64,000 bases of DNA from Clostridia bacterium (GCA_017524445.1 JAFXVP010000060.1:1-64000), one strand, 5' to 3'. Positions 41,074-49,987 are shown, counted from the first letter of the stretch. Notes: generated by a model from the letters alone, not told the origin. Numbers and translations: made by a program.

Positions 41074-42183
41074 TTGCTGATTTTCTGGATCCTGCTCGGA
41101 TTCGGCTTTTTGGTGATCCTGCAGAGAGCGATCTATAACGTCCGCTGGAATAAAAAGATCTCCGTCACGTTCCGGTTTTCGAAGCGCGCCGTCACCGAGG
41201 GCGAATCCGCCGAGCTTTTTGAACGCAGCGAAAACCGCAAGCTGCTGCCTCTGCCGGTTTTCGGGTACTCGTATACGCTGTCCCGCAGCTTTGCGTCCGT
41301 TTCCAAATCAAAAGAAAAGACGATCACCATGCAGCGCAGATTTGCGCTTCCGGGGAGGCATGCCGTTACGAACCGCGCGACGATCGGCGGCCTTTCCCGC
41401 GGCATTTACTGCGTGGACGTCGTCACGGCGAACGCGACGGACCTGTTCCATTTGATACATCTGGAATGTGCGATCCCCTTTTCCGCGACCCGTCTGACGG
41501 TTTATCCCGCGAAGATCCCAGTCCAAAGGTTTTCCTTCCCTGCGCGCCTGATCCTCGGTTCGGTCACGACCAGACGGAGAGCGCAGGAGGATCCGTTTGC
41601 GCTGCGTTCGATCCGTCCCTATGAAATCTACGACAGCCCGAAGATCATCAACTGGAAGGCAAGCGCAAAGACCGGGGAACTGAAGGTCAATCAATTCGAA
41701 TATACGACCGATGAATCGCTGCTGTTCCTGCTGGATATGGGAAGCGGGAGCTTTGACGACAGGGAGGAGCTGATCCGGCTGGCGTCCTCCTTGAGCCTGT
41801 TCTTCCTGCGCCGCGGCGTCAGCGTGTCCATGATGGCGAACTGCCGCGACTGCATCATCGGCAGACCGATCCGCGTTCCGCCCGGAGCGGACGCAGGACA
41901 TCAGATCACGGTGGACGAAACCCTCGCGCTGATCAAGCTGACGATCCCCGTGACGGAGTCGTTCCGCGATTTTCTCGCGGGCGTTCCGCACGAGGCGCTG
42001 AAGCATTCCCTGGCCGTCGTGCTTTCCGCCGATCCAACCGGAGACGCGCGCGCGGCGTTTCTGGATACGCCCGGGATCCGGGACGGATACTACGTTTCCG
42101 TTCAGAAAGACGGCGACGTCAAAGCGGAGAGCCGGCTGCAGCTTGAGATTTTGGACACGTCGGCAAAGGAGGTGCGTCTGTGA
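41074..42183 (+). CDS. DUF58 domain protein (MoxR partner)
   Basis: The 369-residue protein has one or two N-terminal hydrophobic segments (residues 1-18) and a beta-rich middle. The DUF58 core begins with the characteristic DPFALRSIRPYEIYDSPKIINWKASAKTGELKV (shown by its key R-x-Y-x-x-x-D-x-x-x-x-I-N-W-K-A-S-A pattern), followed by a VWA-like LLFLLDMGSGS with the metal-site DxGS. It starts with TTG at 41074, supported by AAAGGAGGTGATCGC. Its stop overlaps the next gene (GTGA). It probably anchors the MoxR complex at the membrane. Confidence 0.92.
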   Translation: MLIFWILLGFGFLVILQRAIYNVRWNKKISVTFRFSKRAVTEGESAELFERSENRKLLPLPVFGYSYTLSRSFASVSKSKEKTITMQRRFALPGRHAVTNRATIGGLSRGIYCVDVVTANATDLFHLIHLECAIPFSATRLTVYPAKIPVQRFSFPARLILGSVTTRRRAQEDPFALRSIRPYEIYDSPKIINWKASAKTGELKVNQFEYTTDESLLFLLDMGSGSFDDREELIRLASSLSLFFLRRGVSVSMMANCRDCIIGRPIRVPPGADAGHQITVDETLALIKLTIPVTESFRDFLAGVPHEALKHSLAVVLSADPTGDARAAFLDTPGIRDGYYVSVQKDGDVKAESRLQLEILDTSAKEVRL

Positions 42184-43418
42184 AGGAACTCAGAGGACTG
42201 GAACGCCGCATCCGCCTTTGCGAATGCATCCATCTGGCGCTGATCACACCGTGCATCTCCCTTGTGATGGCGCTGTTTGTGAAGGAAGAAAACGAGCTCG
42301 TCTGGCTGCTGATGGCGCTCGGCGCGATCATTCCCGTGCAGCTGATCCGGTTCATCTGCGACCGTGTCGGCAATCCCGTGAAAAAGGCGCTGCTGTCTCT
42401 TGCCGTTGCCGCCGCGGCGTCACTGCTGACGCTCCGGCGCTATTATTGGATGTGCTATCTTGCCTGCTGCATCCCGATCCTTTTGAGCGGGCTGATCCTG
42501 CCGCGTCAGAAAAACCGGCTGATCTTCACGACCCCGACGCTGATCGCGCTGCTCCCGATGATACTGATCTATGCGCTCGGCAGGGTCTATCCGAAGCCGC
42601 TGCTTTGCGTCGTTTCGGTCGTTCAGGCGGCGCTGGTGACGCTGAACTATTTCCTTTACATGAATCAGACCCGGTTGCTTGAGGACATCAGTACGGCTGT
42701 CATCGGGATGAAAGCCAACGTATCCGTGACCGGCATGATCCGCCATAACCGGCAGTTCTTTATGGGATTCCTGCTTCTGGCAGCGCTGATCCTTGTCGCT
42801 GTTCCGCTTCTCATGCAGCCGCGGGAGCAGGAGAAGCACGAACCGCTTCCGGAATCGACCTGGTCGGCGGAGCCGGAGGAAACGCCGGAGCCGGAACCTC
42901 CGGAAGAAAAGAACTACCGGGAATCGCCCGACGGGAAGCCGCTCAATATCGAGCAGATCCTGGATTACGGTCCGTACATCATCGCCTTTCTCATCCCGGC
43001 GGGCGGCGTTGTCGGGTTCATTGCTTTGATCTGGATGCTGATCACGAGCATCACCAAACGGAAAGACGGGCCGCTGGAAGTCGAAGACGGCATGACGGTC
43101 GAACGGCTGAAACCGGAGCGCGTCCCGCGGGAAAAGGAGCGTCTGTACGGCTATGAAAAGAAGATCCGCCGCGGGTATGAAAAGCTGATCAAAGCCCGCG
43201 TACCGGGAAAAACGCCGCTTGCCGCCAAGACGCCGACGGAGCTGGAGCAGGCTGCCGAACTCGGCGGCGACAGCGCCGAAACGATCCACACGATCTACTG
43301 CCTGACGCGCTACAGCGGCGAGCCCGTCACAAAGGAAAGCTACGCCGCGTTCAAGGAAGCCGTCCGCACGGTGTCCGCACAGCAGGACGCAAAGGACGAC
43401 CCGAACCCGCAGGAATAA
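42180..43418 (+). CDS. Polytopic membrane protein of the MoxR operon, DUF4129-like C terminus
   Basis: The 412-residue protein has about six hydrophobic segments in the first 210 residues, a Pro/Glu-rich extracellular loop, another segment (about 265-290), and a cytoplasmic C-terminal domain ending in TIYCLTRYSGEPVTKESYAAFKEAV. The R-Y-x-G-x-x-x-x-x-x-x-Y pattern is that of DUF4129, often found after a transglutaminase core; no transglutaminase domain is visible. GTG start at 42180 with AAGGAGG upstream. Function unknown; probably part of an envelope-linked MoxR system. Confidence 0.75.
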   Translation: MKELRGLERRIRLCECIHLALITPCISLVMALFVKEENELVWLLMALGAIIPVQLIRFICDRVGNPVKKALLSLAVAAAASLLTLRRYYWMCYLACCIPILLSGLILPRQKNRLIFTTPTLIALLPMILIYALGRVYPKPLLCVVSVVQAALVTLNYFLYMNQTRLLEDISTAVIGMKANVSVTGMIRHNRQFFMGFLLLAALILVAVPLLMQPREQEKHEPLPESTWSAEPEETPEPEPPEEKNYRESPDGKPLNIEQILDYGPYIIAFLIPAGGVVGFIALIWMLITSITKRKDGPLEVEDGMTVERLKPERVPREKERLYGYEKKIRRGYEKLIKARVPGKTPLAAKTPTELEQAAELGGDSAETIHTIYCLTRYSGEPVTKESYAAFKEAVRTVSAQQDAKDDPNPQE

Positions 43419-43432
43419 CGTATGAGAACAAA

Positions 43433-43455
43433 AAAGACGGCGCGAAGCCGTCTTT
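43433..43455. terminator. Bidirectional terminator between convergent operons
   Basis: AAAGACGGC/GCCGTCTTT (43433-43441 with 43447-43455) with A's before and T's within the arms, between the MoxR operon and yhaM. Confidence 0.8.
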
Positions 43456-43466
43456 CCTGCATTTTC

Positions 43467-44411
43467 TCAGTCGATCTTAAAGAGCTGGCGGTTGTCGAGC
43501 GCCCACTGCCGTTCGGAAAAGCCGTCCTTCGAGACCCCGTCCAGCGCGGCGTCCATTTCATACATCTTGCTGTCCAAAAGGTCGCAGACAGAAAGCACCT
43601 CCGCCTCCGGGAACATCGGAAGTCTGGGACTTCCGAACTCCGGCTTTCCGTGGTGTGAAAGGATCATGTGCTCAAGCAGCATCGCCGTTTTCGGCTCGAT
43701 CATCGTGATCTCCGCGGCGGCGGCGATCATTGCCATACCCATATTGATGTGTCCCAAAAGCTGTCCCTCGTTCGTGTACGCGCCGGCAATGCCGAGCGTG
43801 TCGGCGTCGAGCTCACGGAGTTTTCCGATATCGTGCAGGATCGCGCCCGCAAACAAAAGGTCCTTGCGGAGCGAGGGATAGAGCGCCGCAATGCTTTTCG
43901 CAAGATGCAGAACCGCACAGGTGTGATGCAAAAGTCCGCCGCGCGTCGCGTGGTGGAGCTTGACCCCCGCGGGATAGATCAGAAGCTGATCGCGGTTTTC
44001 GCGCAGAATGTACTGCACGATGCGTTTGAGGTCCTCATCCGAAAACGCCGCCGCCGTGTTATAGAGCTCGTCATACATTGCCTGCGGGTCGTAGGGCGCG
44101 GTCGGGATGATCCCGCCCATGTCCACGTTGTCCTCCGGCGTTGATAGGCGGATCCGGTCGATCTTGAACTGCTCGGTGTCCTTCCACACCTGCACCGTGC
44201 CGCGCACCTTGACGATGTCGTTCACGTCATAGCTGCCGTGCGTCACGCGCGAGTAGTTCCAGAGCTTTGCCACGCACTCGCCGTCAGAATCGGCAAGCAC
44301 CATGTCGAGATATTCCGTTCCCTTGACGTCCGTGCGCACCGCCGCGCTCTTTACGAGGCAAAAGCCCTCCGTCGTGCCGTACGCTTCCCTGATCAATCGC
44401 ATTTTTCCCAT
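43467..44411 (-). CDS. yhaM: 3'-5' exoribonuclease YhaM family
   Basis: The 314-residue protein has an N-terminal OB-fold (about 15-95, with DMVLADSDGECVAKLW) and an HD domain. The metal-binding residues are visible in GGLLHHTCAVLHLA, FAGAILHDIGKLREL, HINMG and HMILSHHGKPEFGS. Order and length match YhaM, which degrades RNA and single-stranded DNA from the 3' end in the cytoplasm. GGAGGATCGG precedes the ATG. It is transcribed divergently from mnmG. Confidence 0.93.
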   Translation of the reverse strand: MGKMRLIREAYGTTEGFCLVKSAAVRTDVKGTEYLDMVLADSDGECVAKLWNYSRVTHGSYDVNDIVKVRGTVQVWKDTEQFKIDRIRLSTPEDNVDMGGIIPTAPYDPQAMYDELYNTAAAFSDEDLKRIVQYILRENRDQLLIYPAGVKLHHATRGGLLHHTCAVLHLAKSIAALYPSLRKDLLFAGAILHDIGKLRELDADTLGIAGAYTNEGQLLGHINMGMAMIAAAAEITMIEPKTAMLLEHMILSHHGKPEFGSPRLPMFPEAEVLSVCDLLDSKMYEMDAALDGVSKDGFSERQWALDNRQLFKID

Positions 44412-44470
44412 AGTCCGATCCTCCTGTTTTTACCAGTATAACAGACTTTTGCGAAAATTTCCACTATCCG

Positions 44471-44500
44471 TTGTACAAAAACGGATGAATATGATATACT
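44471..44500 (+). promoter_or_regulatory. Promoter of mnmG-rsmG
   Basis: TTGTAC (44471-44476), 18-base spacer ending TATGA, TATACT (44495-44500), 32 bases before the mnmG ATG. A weaker divergent -10 (TATACT at about 44443-44438, leftward) serves yhaM. Confidence 0.7.
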
Positions 44501-44532
44501 GAACCGTCGAACGGACGCGAAAGGAAGGTTTT

Positions 44533-46401
44533 ATGGAACGGCAGCGGTTTGAAGTGATCGTCATCGGCGCGGGACACGCGGGGCTGGAGGCAGCGCTCGC
44601 CTGTTCCCGTATGGGTTTATCGACGCTGCTTCTGACGCTCAATCTCGACAGCATCGGCATGATGCCCTGCAACCCCGCGATCGGCGGCACCGGCAAGGGA
44701 CACCTCGTGCGCGAGGTCGACGCCATGGGCGGCGAAATGGGACTTGCCGCGGACGATACGCTGATCCAGATGCGCATGCTGAACACGAGCAAAGGTCCCG
44801 CGGTCCATTCGCTTCGCGCACAGATGGACAAGCGCCGCTATCACGAGCGCATGAAGCGCGCCGTGGAGCGGCAGCAAAACCTCACGCTTGTACAGGGCGA
44901 GGTCACGGAGATTTTAACCGAAAACGGGCGCGTGTCCGGCGTCAAAACCGACGAGGGCTTTTCCTACGCATGCCGCGCGGTCGTGCTGTGCTCCGGCGTG
45001 TACCTCAAAAGCCGCATTCTCATCGGCGAATGGTCGCGCCTGTCCGGTCCATGCGGCATGATGCGAAGCGAAGGGTTATCCGACGCGCTCCGCGCGCTCG
45101 GCATCCCGCTGCAGCGATTCAAGACCGGCACGCCCGCGCGCGTTCGCAAAAGCTCGCTCGATCTCGACGAAATGGAGATCCAGCGCGGCGACGAGCCGAC
45201 GCCCGCGTTCTCGTTTCTGAACGGTCGGCTGAACCTACAGCAGGACCCGTGTTATCTTACTTATACGAATCAACAGACGCACGATATTATTCTCCGTAAC
45301 CTCGACCGTTCGCCGATGTACGCGGGACGCATCCACGCGACCGGCACGCGCTACTGCCCGTCGATCGAGGACAAGATCGTGCGTTTTCCCGACCACGACC
45401 GGCACCAGATTTTTATCGAGCCGGAAGGCAGAACGACCGAGGAAATGTACGTGCAGGGCATGAGCACCTCGCTGCCCGCGGACGTGCAGGTCGATATGCT
45501 GCACACCATGCCGGGGCTGCGGCATTGCGAGATCATGCGCCTCGGCTACGCGATCGAATACGACTGCCTCGTGCCGAACGTGCTGAACCTCTCGCTGATG
45601 GTGAAGGATATACCCGGTCTTTTCACCGCGGGACAGGTGAACGGGTCGAGCGGCTATGAGGAAGCCGCAGCGCAGGGCTTCTACGCCGGCGTGAACGCCG
45701 CGCTGTACGTAAAGGGCGAGGAGCCGTTCTTCCTCGGGCGGAGCGACGCCTACACCGGCGTGCTCGTCGACGACCTTGCCACCAAGGGCACGCCCGAGCC
45801 GTACCGCATGATGACAAGCCGCTGCGAGTACCGGCTGCTTTTGCGGCAGGACAACGCGGACCTGCGGCTCACCGAACGCGCAAGGCGGCTGGGGCTTGTT
45901 ACCGACGAACGCTATGCCGTGCTGCAGCGCAAAAAAGAGGGGATCCAAAGGGCAATGGAGCGTCTCGGCACGCATGTCCCGCCCTCTGACGCGCTGCGCG
46001 TGTATCTCGAATCGATCGGTGAAAGCGTCCCCAATTCCGGCGCGAAGCTCTTTGACCTATTGAAGCGCCCGAACGTGCGCTATACCGATCTCCTTACGCT
46101 TTTTGACTGCCTCGAACCGCTCGAACCCGCGGTCGAGGAACAGATCGACGTCATGGCGCATTACGACGGCTATATCGAAAAACAGACCGAACAGGTGCGC
46201 CGCTTCCGTGCGATGGAGGATACGCCGCTGCCGACGGATCTCGACTATATGACGCTCGACGGGCTGCGGCTCGAAGCGCGGCAGAAGCTGAACGCGCTGC
46301 GTCCAAGTAACCTCGGGCAGGCGTCGCGCATCTCCGGCGTGTCGCCCGCGGACGTCGGGGTACTGCTTGTCTATCTCAAGAGAGGATCGAACCATGCGTG
46401 A
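44533..46401 (+). CDS. mnmG: tRNA uridine-5-carboxymethylaminomethyl modification enzyme MnmG
   Basis: The 622-residue FAD protein has VIVIGAGHAGLEAALA (dinucleotide site), MMPCNPAIGGTGKGHLVREVDAMGG (shown by its GGTGKG core), VLCSGVYLKS, the catalytic Cys region RGDEPTPAFSF...DPCYLTYTN, GQVNGSSGYEEAAAQG and EYRLLLRQDNADLRL. With MnmE it installs the cmnm5 group on wobble U34 of several tRNAs. Full length and collinear with family members. It overlaps rsmG by eight bases, the usual gidA-gidB order. AAAGGAAGG precedes the start. Confidence 0.97.
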   Translation: MERQRFEVIVIGAGHAGLEAALACSRMGLSTLLLTLNLDSIGMMPCNPAIGGTGKGHLVREVDAMGGEMGLAADDTLIQMRMLNTSKGPAVHSLRAQMDKRRYHERMKRAVERQQNLTLVQGEVTEILTENGRVSGVKTDEGFSYACRAVVLCSGVYLKSRILIGEWSRLSGPCGMMRSEGLSDALRALGIPLQRFKTGTPARVRKSSLDLDEMEIQRGDEPTPAFSFLNGRLNLQQDPCYLTYTNQQTHDIILRNLDRSPMYAGRIHATGTRYCPSIEDKIVRFPDHDRHQIFIEPEGRTTEEMYVQGMSTSLPADVQVDMLHTMPGLRHCEIMRLGYAIEYDCLVPNVLNLSLMVKDIPGLFTAGQVNGSSGYEEAAAQGFYAGVNAALYVKGEEPFFLGRSDAYTGVLVDDLATKGTPEPYRMMTSRCEYRLLLRQDNADLRLTERARRLGLVTDERYAVLQRKKEGIQRAMERLGTHVPPSDALRVYLESIGESVPNSGAKLFDLLKRPNVRYTDLLTLFDCLEPLEPAVEEQIDVMAHYDGYIEKQTEQVRRFRAMEDTPLPTDLDYMTLDGLRLEARQKLNALRPSNLGQASRISGVSPADVGVLLVYLKRGSNHA

Positions 46402-47071
46402 TCTGCTGAAACAAACGATTCCGAATCTGACCGACGAAGCATGCGACAAATTTGTCGCATACTATGACCTGCTCATCGACTGGAACGCGCGGATGAACCT
46501 GACCGCGATCACGGAGCCAAGCGAGGTCGCGAAAAAGCACTTCTACGATTCGCTCGCGGCGCTTCCGTATCTTCCGGACGGCGCAAAGATCGCGGACGTC
46601 GGCACGGGTGCGGGCTTTCCCGCGATCCCGCTGCTCATTATGAATCCGACGCTTCGTATCACGCTCGTCGATTCGCTGCAAAAGCGGCTGACGTTCCTCG
46701 AAGAAGTGCTGAAAACGCTTGATTTACGGGCAGAGATCGTCCACGCGCGGGCGGAGGATTTCGGAAGAGACCCGAAGTATCGCGGCGCGTTCGACGCGAC
46801 GGTCTCCCGCGCGGTGGCAAGCTTGCCGGTACTTTTAGAGCTTACGGTCCCGCTTCTTCGCGTCGGCGGCAAGGCGTACTGCTATAAGGGCGACGTCAGT
46901 GAAGAGCTTCCCCTTGCAAAATCCGCCCTGCATCTCTTACACACGAGCGCGGAAGCCGTTCCCGTGGCATCGGACTACGGCGCGCGCACGCTGGTGATAT
47001 GCACCAAAAACGCACCAACACCGTCAACCTATCCGCGCAAGGCGGGATTGCCGAGCAAGAAGCCGCTGTAA
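46394..47071 (+). CDS. rsmG: 16S rRNA (guanine-527 N7) methyltransferase RsmG
   Basis: The 225-residue SAM enzyme has LIDWNARMNLTAIT, HFYDSLA, IADVGTGAGFPAIPL (SAM motif I), ITLVDSLQKRLTFLEEV and DATVSRAVASLPVLLELTVPLLRVGG. It ends with the conserved YPRKAGLPSKKPL tail. It methylates G527 of 16S rRNA. The start at 46394 lies inside the end of mnmG with GAGG upstream. The terminal 44 bases (47030-47073) are repeated at 47309-47352, beyond a small palindromic element, where a second YPRKAGLPAKKPL-stop is encoded. The present end appears replaced or duplicated by an insertion. Confidence 0.95.
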   Translation: MRDLLKQTIPNLTDEACDKFVAYYDLLIDWNARMNLTAITEPSEVAKKHFYDSLAALPYLPDGAKIADVGTGAGFPAIPLLIMNPTLRITLVDSLQKRLTFLEEVLKTLDLRAEIVHARAEDFGRDPKYRGAFDATVSRAVASLPVLLELTVPLLRVGGKAYCYKGDVSEELPLAKSALHLLHTSAEAVPVASDYGARTLVICTKNAPTPSTYPRKAGLPSKKPL

Positions 47072-47073
47072 GA
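47030..47073 (+). repeat. rsmG 3' end, in-gene copy of a 44-bp direct repeat
   Basis: Matches 47309-47352 at 34 of 44 positions; most differences are synonymous in the rsmG frame. It contains the functional stop codon. Confidence 0.8.
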
Positions 47074-47090
47074 CAGACGGCGCAAACAGA

Positions 47091-47296
47091 GGCCCCCTTG
47101 TGCAAAGGTGACCGGGGGATTGTCTAAAGCATGCATTGACAATCCCTCCGGGTTCGCTTTGCTCACCCACCGATCCCGAAACATGGTCGTTGCGCGTCGT
47201 TACACTCCTTCAACTCCCTGTTTCGGTCGCAGCTTACCTCGCTTCTCCCCACACAGTGGGCGCTCGGGCCGCTGCCCCATTTACACAAGGGAGGCA
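47091..47296 (+). mobile_element. MITE-like element inserted after rsmG
   Basis: About 206 bases with imperfect terminal inverted repeats, GCCCCCTTGTGCAAA (47092-47106) and TTTACACAAGGGAGGC (47280-47295), plus an internal GGGGGATTGTC/GACAATCCC stem (47114-47149). It encodes no transposase, so it would move only in trans. It lies between the two copies of the rsmG 3' end. Confidence 0.65.
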
Positions 47297-47308
47297 AGGA
47301 GAGCGGTC

Positions 47309-47352
47309 TACCCGCGCAAGGCAGGCCTGCCCGCGAAGAAACCGTTGTAAGA
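47309..47352 (+). pseudogene. rsmG: Displaced second copy of the rsmG 3' end
   Basis: Encodes VYPRKAGLPAKKPL and a stop, the conserved RsmG C terminus, without the rest of the gene. Its differences from the in-gene copy are mainly third-position changes. It looks like a genuine rsmG end displaced by an insertion. Confidence 0.65.
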
Positions 47353-47376
47353 GATTGATATAAAGGAGGTATTATC

Positions 47377-47679
47377 ATGTTTAAAAATCCGGGAAGAATG
47401 ATTCGATATGCCGCTGTTGTTACAGTCTTTCTTATTGTACTTGCCTGTGTGGTTATTGTGTTGGCTACCAAGATGGAAGGAGGATTATCGGTCGCGCTGA
47501 TACTCGGCGGTATAGTTGTTGGACTTGTGATAGCGCTCTTTCTGGATGCATTCGGGGCGCTGGTCGAATCGAACGAACGGATAGAGGAAAACACGGCGCG
47601 GCTGAAGAATATAGAAGACGCGCTTAAGAATCTGAAGCTTGATATCACTTTAACAGAGGACGACGAGGACAACGCATGA
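47377..47679 (+). CDS. Small membrane protein with C-terminal coiled coil
   Basis: The 100-residue product has two hydrophobic segments (about 10-30 and 38-58) and a charged C-terminal helix (SNERIEENTARLKNIEDALKNL) with coiled-coil heptads, ending in an acidic tail. Function unknown; it may oligomerise. AAAGGAGG precedes the ATG. The stop overlaps the start of the phzF-like gene (ATGA), so the two are translationally coupled, an unexpected pairing. Confidence 0.75.
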   Translation: MFKNPGRMIRYAAVVTVFLIVLACVVIVLATKMEGGLSVALILGGIVVGLVIALFLDAFGALVESNERIEENTARLKNIEDALKNLKLDITLTEDDEDNA

Positions 47680-48473
47680 AGCAATACATCATCGACGCAT
47701 TTACCGACAAACCTTTCCACGGCAATCCCGCGGCGGTTTGCGTCACAGACCGCTGGCTTCCGGACGAAACGATGCAGGCGATCGCGGCGGAGAACAACCT
47801 TGCCGAGACCGCTTTTGTCGTGAAGGAGGGCGACCGTTACCGCATCCGGTGGTTTACGCCCATGACGGAGGAGGAGCTGTGCGGGCATGCAACGCTCGCG
47901 GCGTCGTTCGTGATCCTCTCATATTATGAACCTGACGCGGACGAGGTGCGCTATACCTCGATCAGCGGCGAGCTTTCGGTAAAGCGGCGCGGCGATCTCT
48001 TTGAATTGAACTTCCCGACGTACGAGCTTCTGGAAATTCCCGTGACCGACGAAATGGAGCGCGCGTACGGCGCGCGTCCCGAAAAGGCGATCCTGGGGCT
48101 CGATCTCAACTGCGTGTTTGAAAATGAGGCGGTCGTGCGTGGGCTGAATCCCGACTATACGCTTTTGAAAACGCTTCCGGGACGCATTTGGAACGCTACG
48201 GCACGGGGCAAAGAATACGACTGCATATCCAGAAGCTTCACGCCGGAGATCACGGTGCCGGAGGACCCGGTCTGCGGCTCGGCGCACTGTCAGATTGCGG
48301 ATTATTGGGCAGGAGTGCTCGGCAAACGGATCATTCGCGCGTATCAGGCGTCGGCGCGTGGCGGCGCACTCGAATGCGAACCGCTCGGAAACGGACGCAT
48401 CGCGCTGCGCGGCAAAGCGGTCCTGTTCGCGGTCTCGGAGATCGCGGCGCCGCTTTCCGAACGTACGGAATGA
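47676..48473 (+). CDS. PhzF-family isomerase/epimerase-like protein
   Basis: The 265-residue protein starts IIDAFTDKPFHGNPAAVC, contains NLAETAFVV with the catalytic-type Glu (about residue 45), RWFTPMTEEELCGHATLA and a C-terminal-half VPEDPVCGSAHC. It therefore has the two-lobed diaminopimelate-epimerase-like fold of PhzF proteins. No phenazine genes are near. Most such proteins are uncharacterised isomerases. The gene overlaps the preceding small-membrane-protein gene by four bases and ends at a strong terminator. Confidence 0.92.
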   Translation: MKQYIIDAFTDKPFHGNPAAVCVTDRWLPDETMQAIAAENNLAETAFVVKEGDRYRIRWFTPMTEEELCGHATLAASFVILSYYEPDADEVRYTSISGELSVKRRGDLFELNFPTYELLEIPVTDEMERAYGARPEKAILGLDLNCVFENEAVVRGLNPDYTLLKTLPGRIWNATARGKEYDCISRSFTPEITVPEDPVCGSAHCQIADYWAGVLGKRIIRAYQASARGGALECEPLGNGRIALRGKAVLFAVSEIAAPLSERTE

Positions 48474-48490
48474 CGTCGGCAGAACACACA

Positions 48491-48518
48491 AAAAGCGCTT
48501 CCCCGCGGAAGCGCTTTT
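48491..48518. terminator. Bidirectional terminator
   Basis: A perfect 12-bp stem (48491-48502 with 48507-48518), AAAAGCGCTTCC/GGAAGCGCTTTT, between convergent genes. Confidence 0.9.
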
Positions 48519-48549
48519 GATGTAAAAGGCGGTTTTTTGTTTGCCGTTC

Positions 48550-49980
48550 TTACGGTGCGGGCGTTTCCTGCGGCGCGTCCGTTTCGGCGGGAGCGTTCAT
48601 ATCCTCGACGTAGGAAAAGACCTTGCGCATGGCGTACGGTCCATCCTCGAACAGCGTCGGGGAAAGCTCGGTGAGCGAGAAGTGCATGGCGTCGCAGGTG
48701 TGCGGATAGTAGAGCCCCCAGGAGAACCCCGCGCGGAAGAACGCAAGCTCGTAGAGCAGGTAGTTCATCAGCGGTTCGGGGACGTCCTTTTTGTCCGCGG
48801 CGGCGCTTCCCGTATAGGTGAAGTCATAGCATTGTTTGCCCTTGTATTCGACGATGCCGTTATAGGTCAGGTTTTGCGTGACCTCGCGGTAGATTTTCTC
48901 ACGGTTGCTGAGGTAATTCTTGTGGCTCGGCGTGTGGGCGTTGATGTCGACCGCCGTTCCGAAGGAGTGATGGCTCACAAAGTCCCTCGAATTGACGAAC
49001 CGCCGAACGGTCGTTCCGTTCAGCTCGACGAGATCCGCAAGGCGCACCGCGCCGGTATCCCGCTTGCCGCTGTGGATGCGGATATACGTGTTGTCCATAT
49101 AGCGCCCCGCCTGCTCGAAATACGGGACCGCGTCGACATGGCAGTGCCACTTCTTGCCGTTGATCACGACCGCTTCGGCGTCGTATTTCCTGACCCATTC
49201 GCCGTCGACGGCGATTTTTTTGCCGTCCTCTTTGAACGAATAGCGGAACATGAACCGTTCCGGCGAACCGAAGAACGCGAGCGCGGTCGTATAGTTGCCG
49301 CGCAGATTGTTGGGCAGAAGCTGCACCTTTTTGTCGGATGTAATCGTAAGGTCCGCGTCGGCGAGCAGCGCGCTGTGTCCGGCGGCGTCTTCCGCGGAGA
49401 TCTCCAGCGTGTAGCTTCCCGCGGACAGCTTTTCAAAACGCAGATTTTCGGAGATGCAATCGATGTCCTTAGAGAACGTGAGGTCCAGAAGACGGCATTC
49501 GGTGACGGCTTCGCTTTCCGCAAAGGTCTGCTCCGCTTCGATCACGACCTTGCCGCCGCTCGATTTGATGCACGCACAGACCCGAAGAAGCGGCGCGATC
49601 GACTGCACCGTGCCGTCGATGCGGAACGGCTGTCCCTTCATGATCGGACCGTCCGGGTTCGGCAGGGGCATGTCCGCGGATTCGATAAAGGTGATCGGCT
49701 CCGGCTCCGGCGTGGGGCTCGGCGTCGGCTCCGGTGTGGGCGTCGGCTCCGGGGTGGGCTCGGGCGTGGGCGGCAGCGTCGGCAGCGGAACCTCCGTGAC
49801 GACCGGCGTCGCGACCGCTTCCGCGCCGATCTCGGTTTCCGCAACGGGTTCGGGCGTTTCGGAGACAGCAGGCGTTTCGGTTTCAACGGGCGCAGGCGGC
49901 TGCACGTTTGTATTGCACGCGAGCATGAGGCAAGCGAGCAGGAGCAAAAGGATCAATTGAACAATGGAAAACGGTTTCAT
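48550..49980 (-). CDS. Lipoprotein VanY/M15-type D,D-carboxypeptidase-like protein
   Basis: The 476-residue protein has a lipoprotein signal (LMLAC), a long Pro/Thr/Glu linker (about 25-95), a beta-sandwich region (about 100-240) and a C-terminal M15 peptidase domain. The zinc motifs are SHHSFGTAVDINAH (H-x6-D) and CDAMHF (x-M-H-F), as in VanY/Peptidase_M15_4. It probably trims peptidoglycan side chains outside the membrane. A short acidic Pro-rich tail follows. I start at 49980, where AAAGGAC precedes the ATG and the signal peptide begins. The promoter's -10 ends only seven bases before the ATG, so the message may be leaderless. Confidence 0.88.
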   Translation of the reverse strand: MKPFSIVQLILLLLLACLMLACNTNVQPPAPVETETPAVSETPEPVAETEIGAEAVATPVVTEVPLPTLPPTPEPTPEPTPTPEPTPSPTPEPEPITFIESADMPLPNPDGPIMKGQPFRIDGTVQSIAPLLRVCACIKSSGGKVVIEAEQTFAESEAVTECRLLDLTFSKDIDCISENLRFEKLSAGSYTLEISAEDAAGHSALLADADLTITSDKKVQLLPNNLRGNYTTALAFFGSPERFMFRYSFKEDGKKIAVDGEWVRKYDAEAVVINGKKWHCHVDAVPYFEQAGRYMDNTYIRIHSGKRDTGAVRLADLVELNGTTVRRFVNSRDFVSHHSFGTAVDINAHTPSHKNYLSNREKIYREVTQNLTYNGIVEYKGKQCYDFTYTGSAAADKKDVPEPLMNYLLYELAFFRAGFSWGLYYPHTCDAMHFSLTELSPTLFEDGPYAMRKVFSYVEDMNAPAETDAPQETPAP

Positions 49981-49987
49981 GTCCTTT

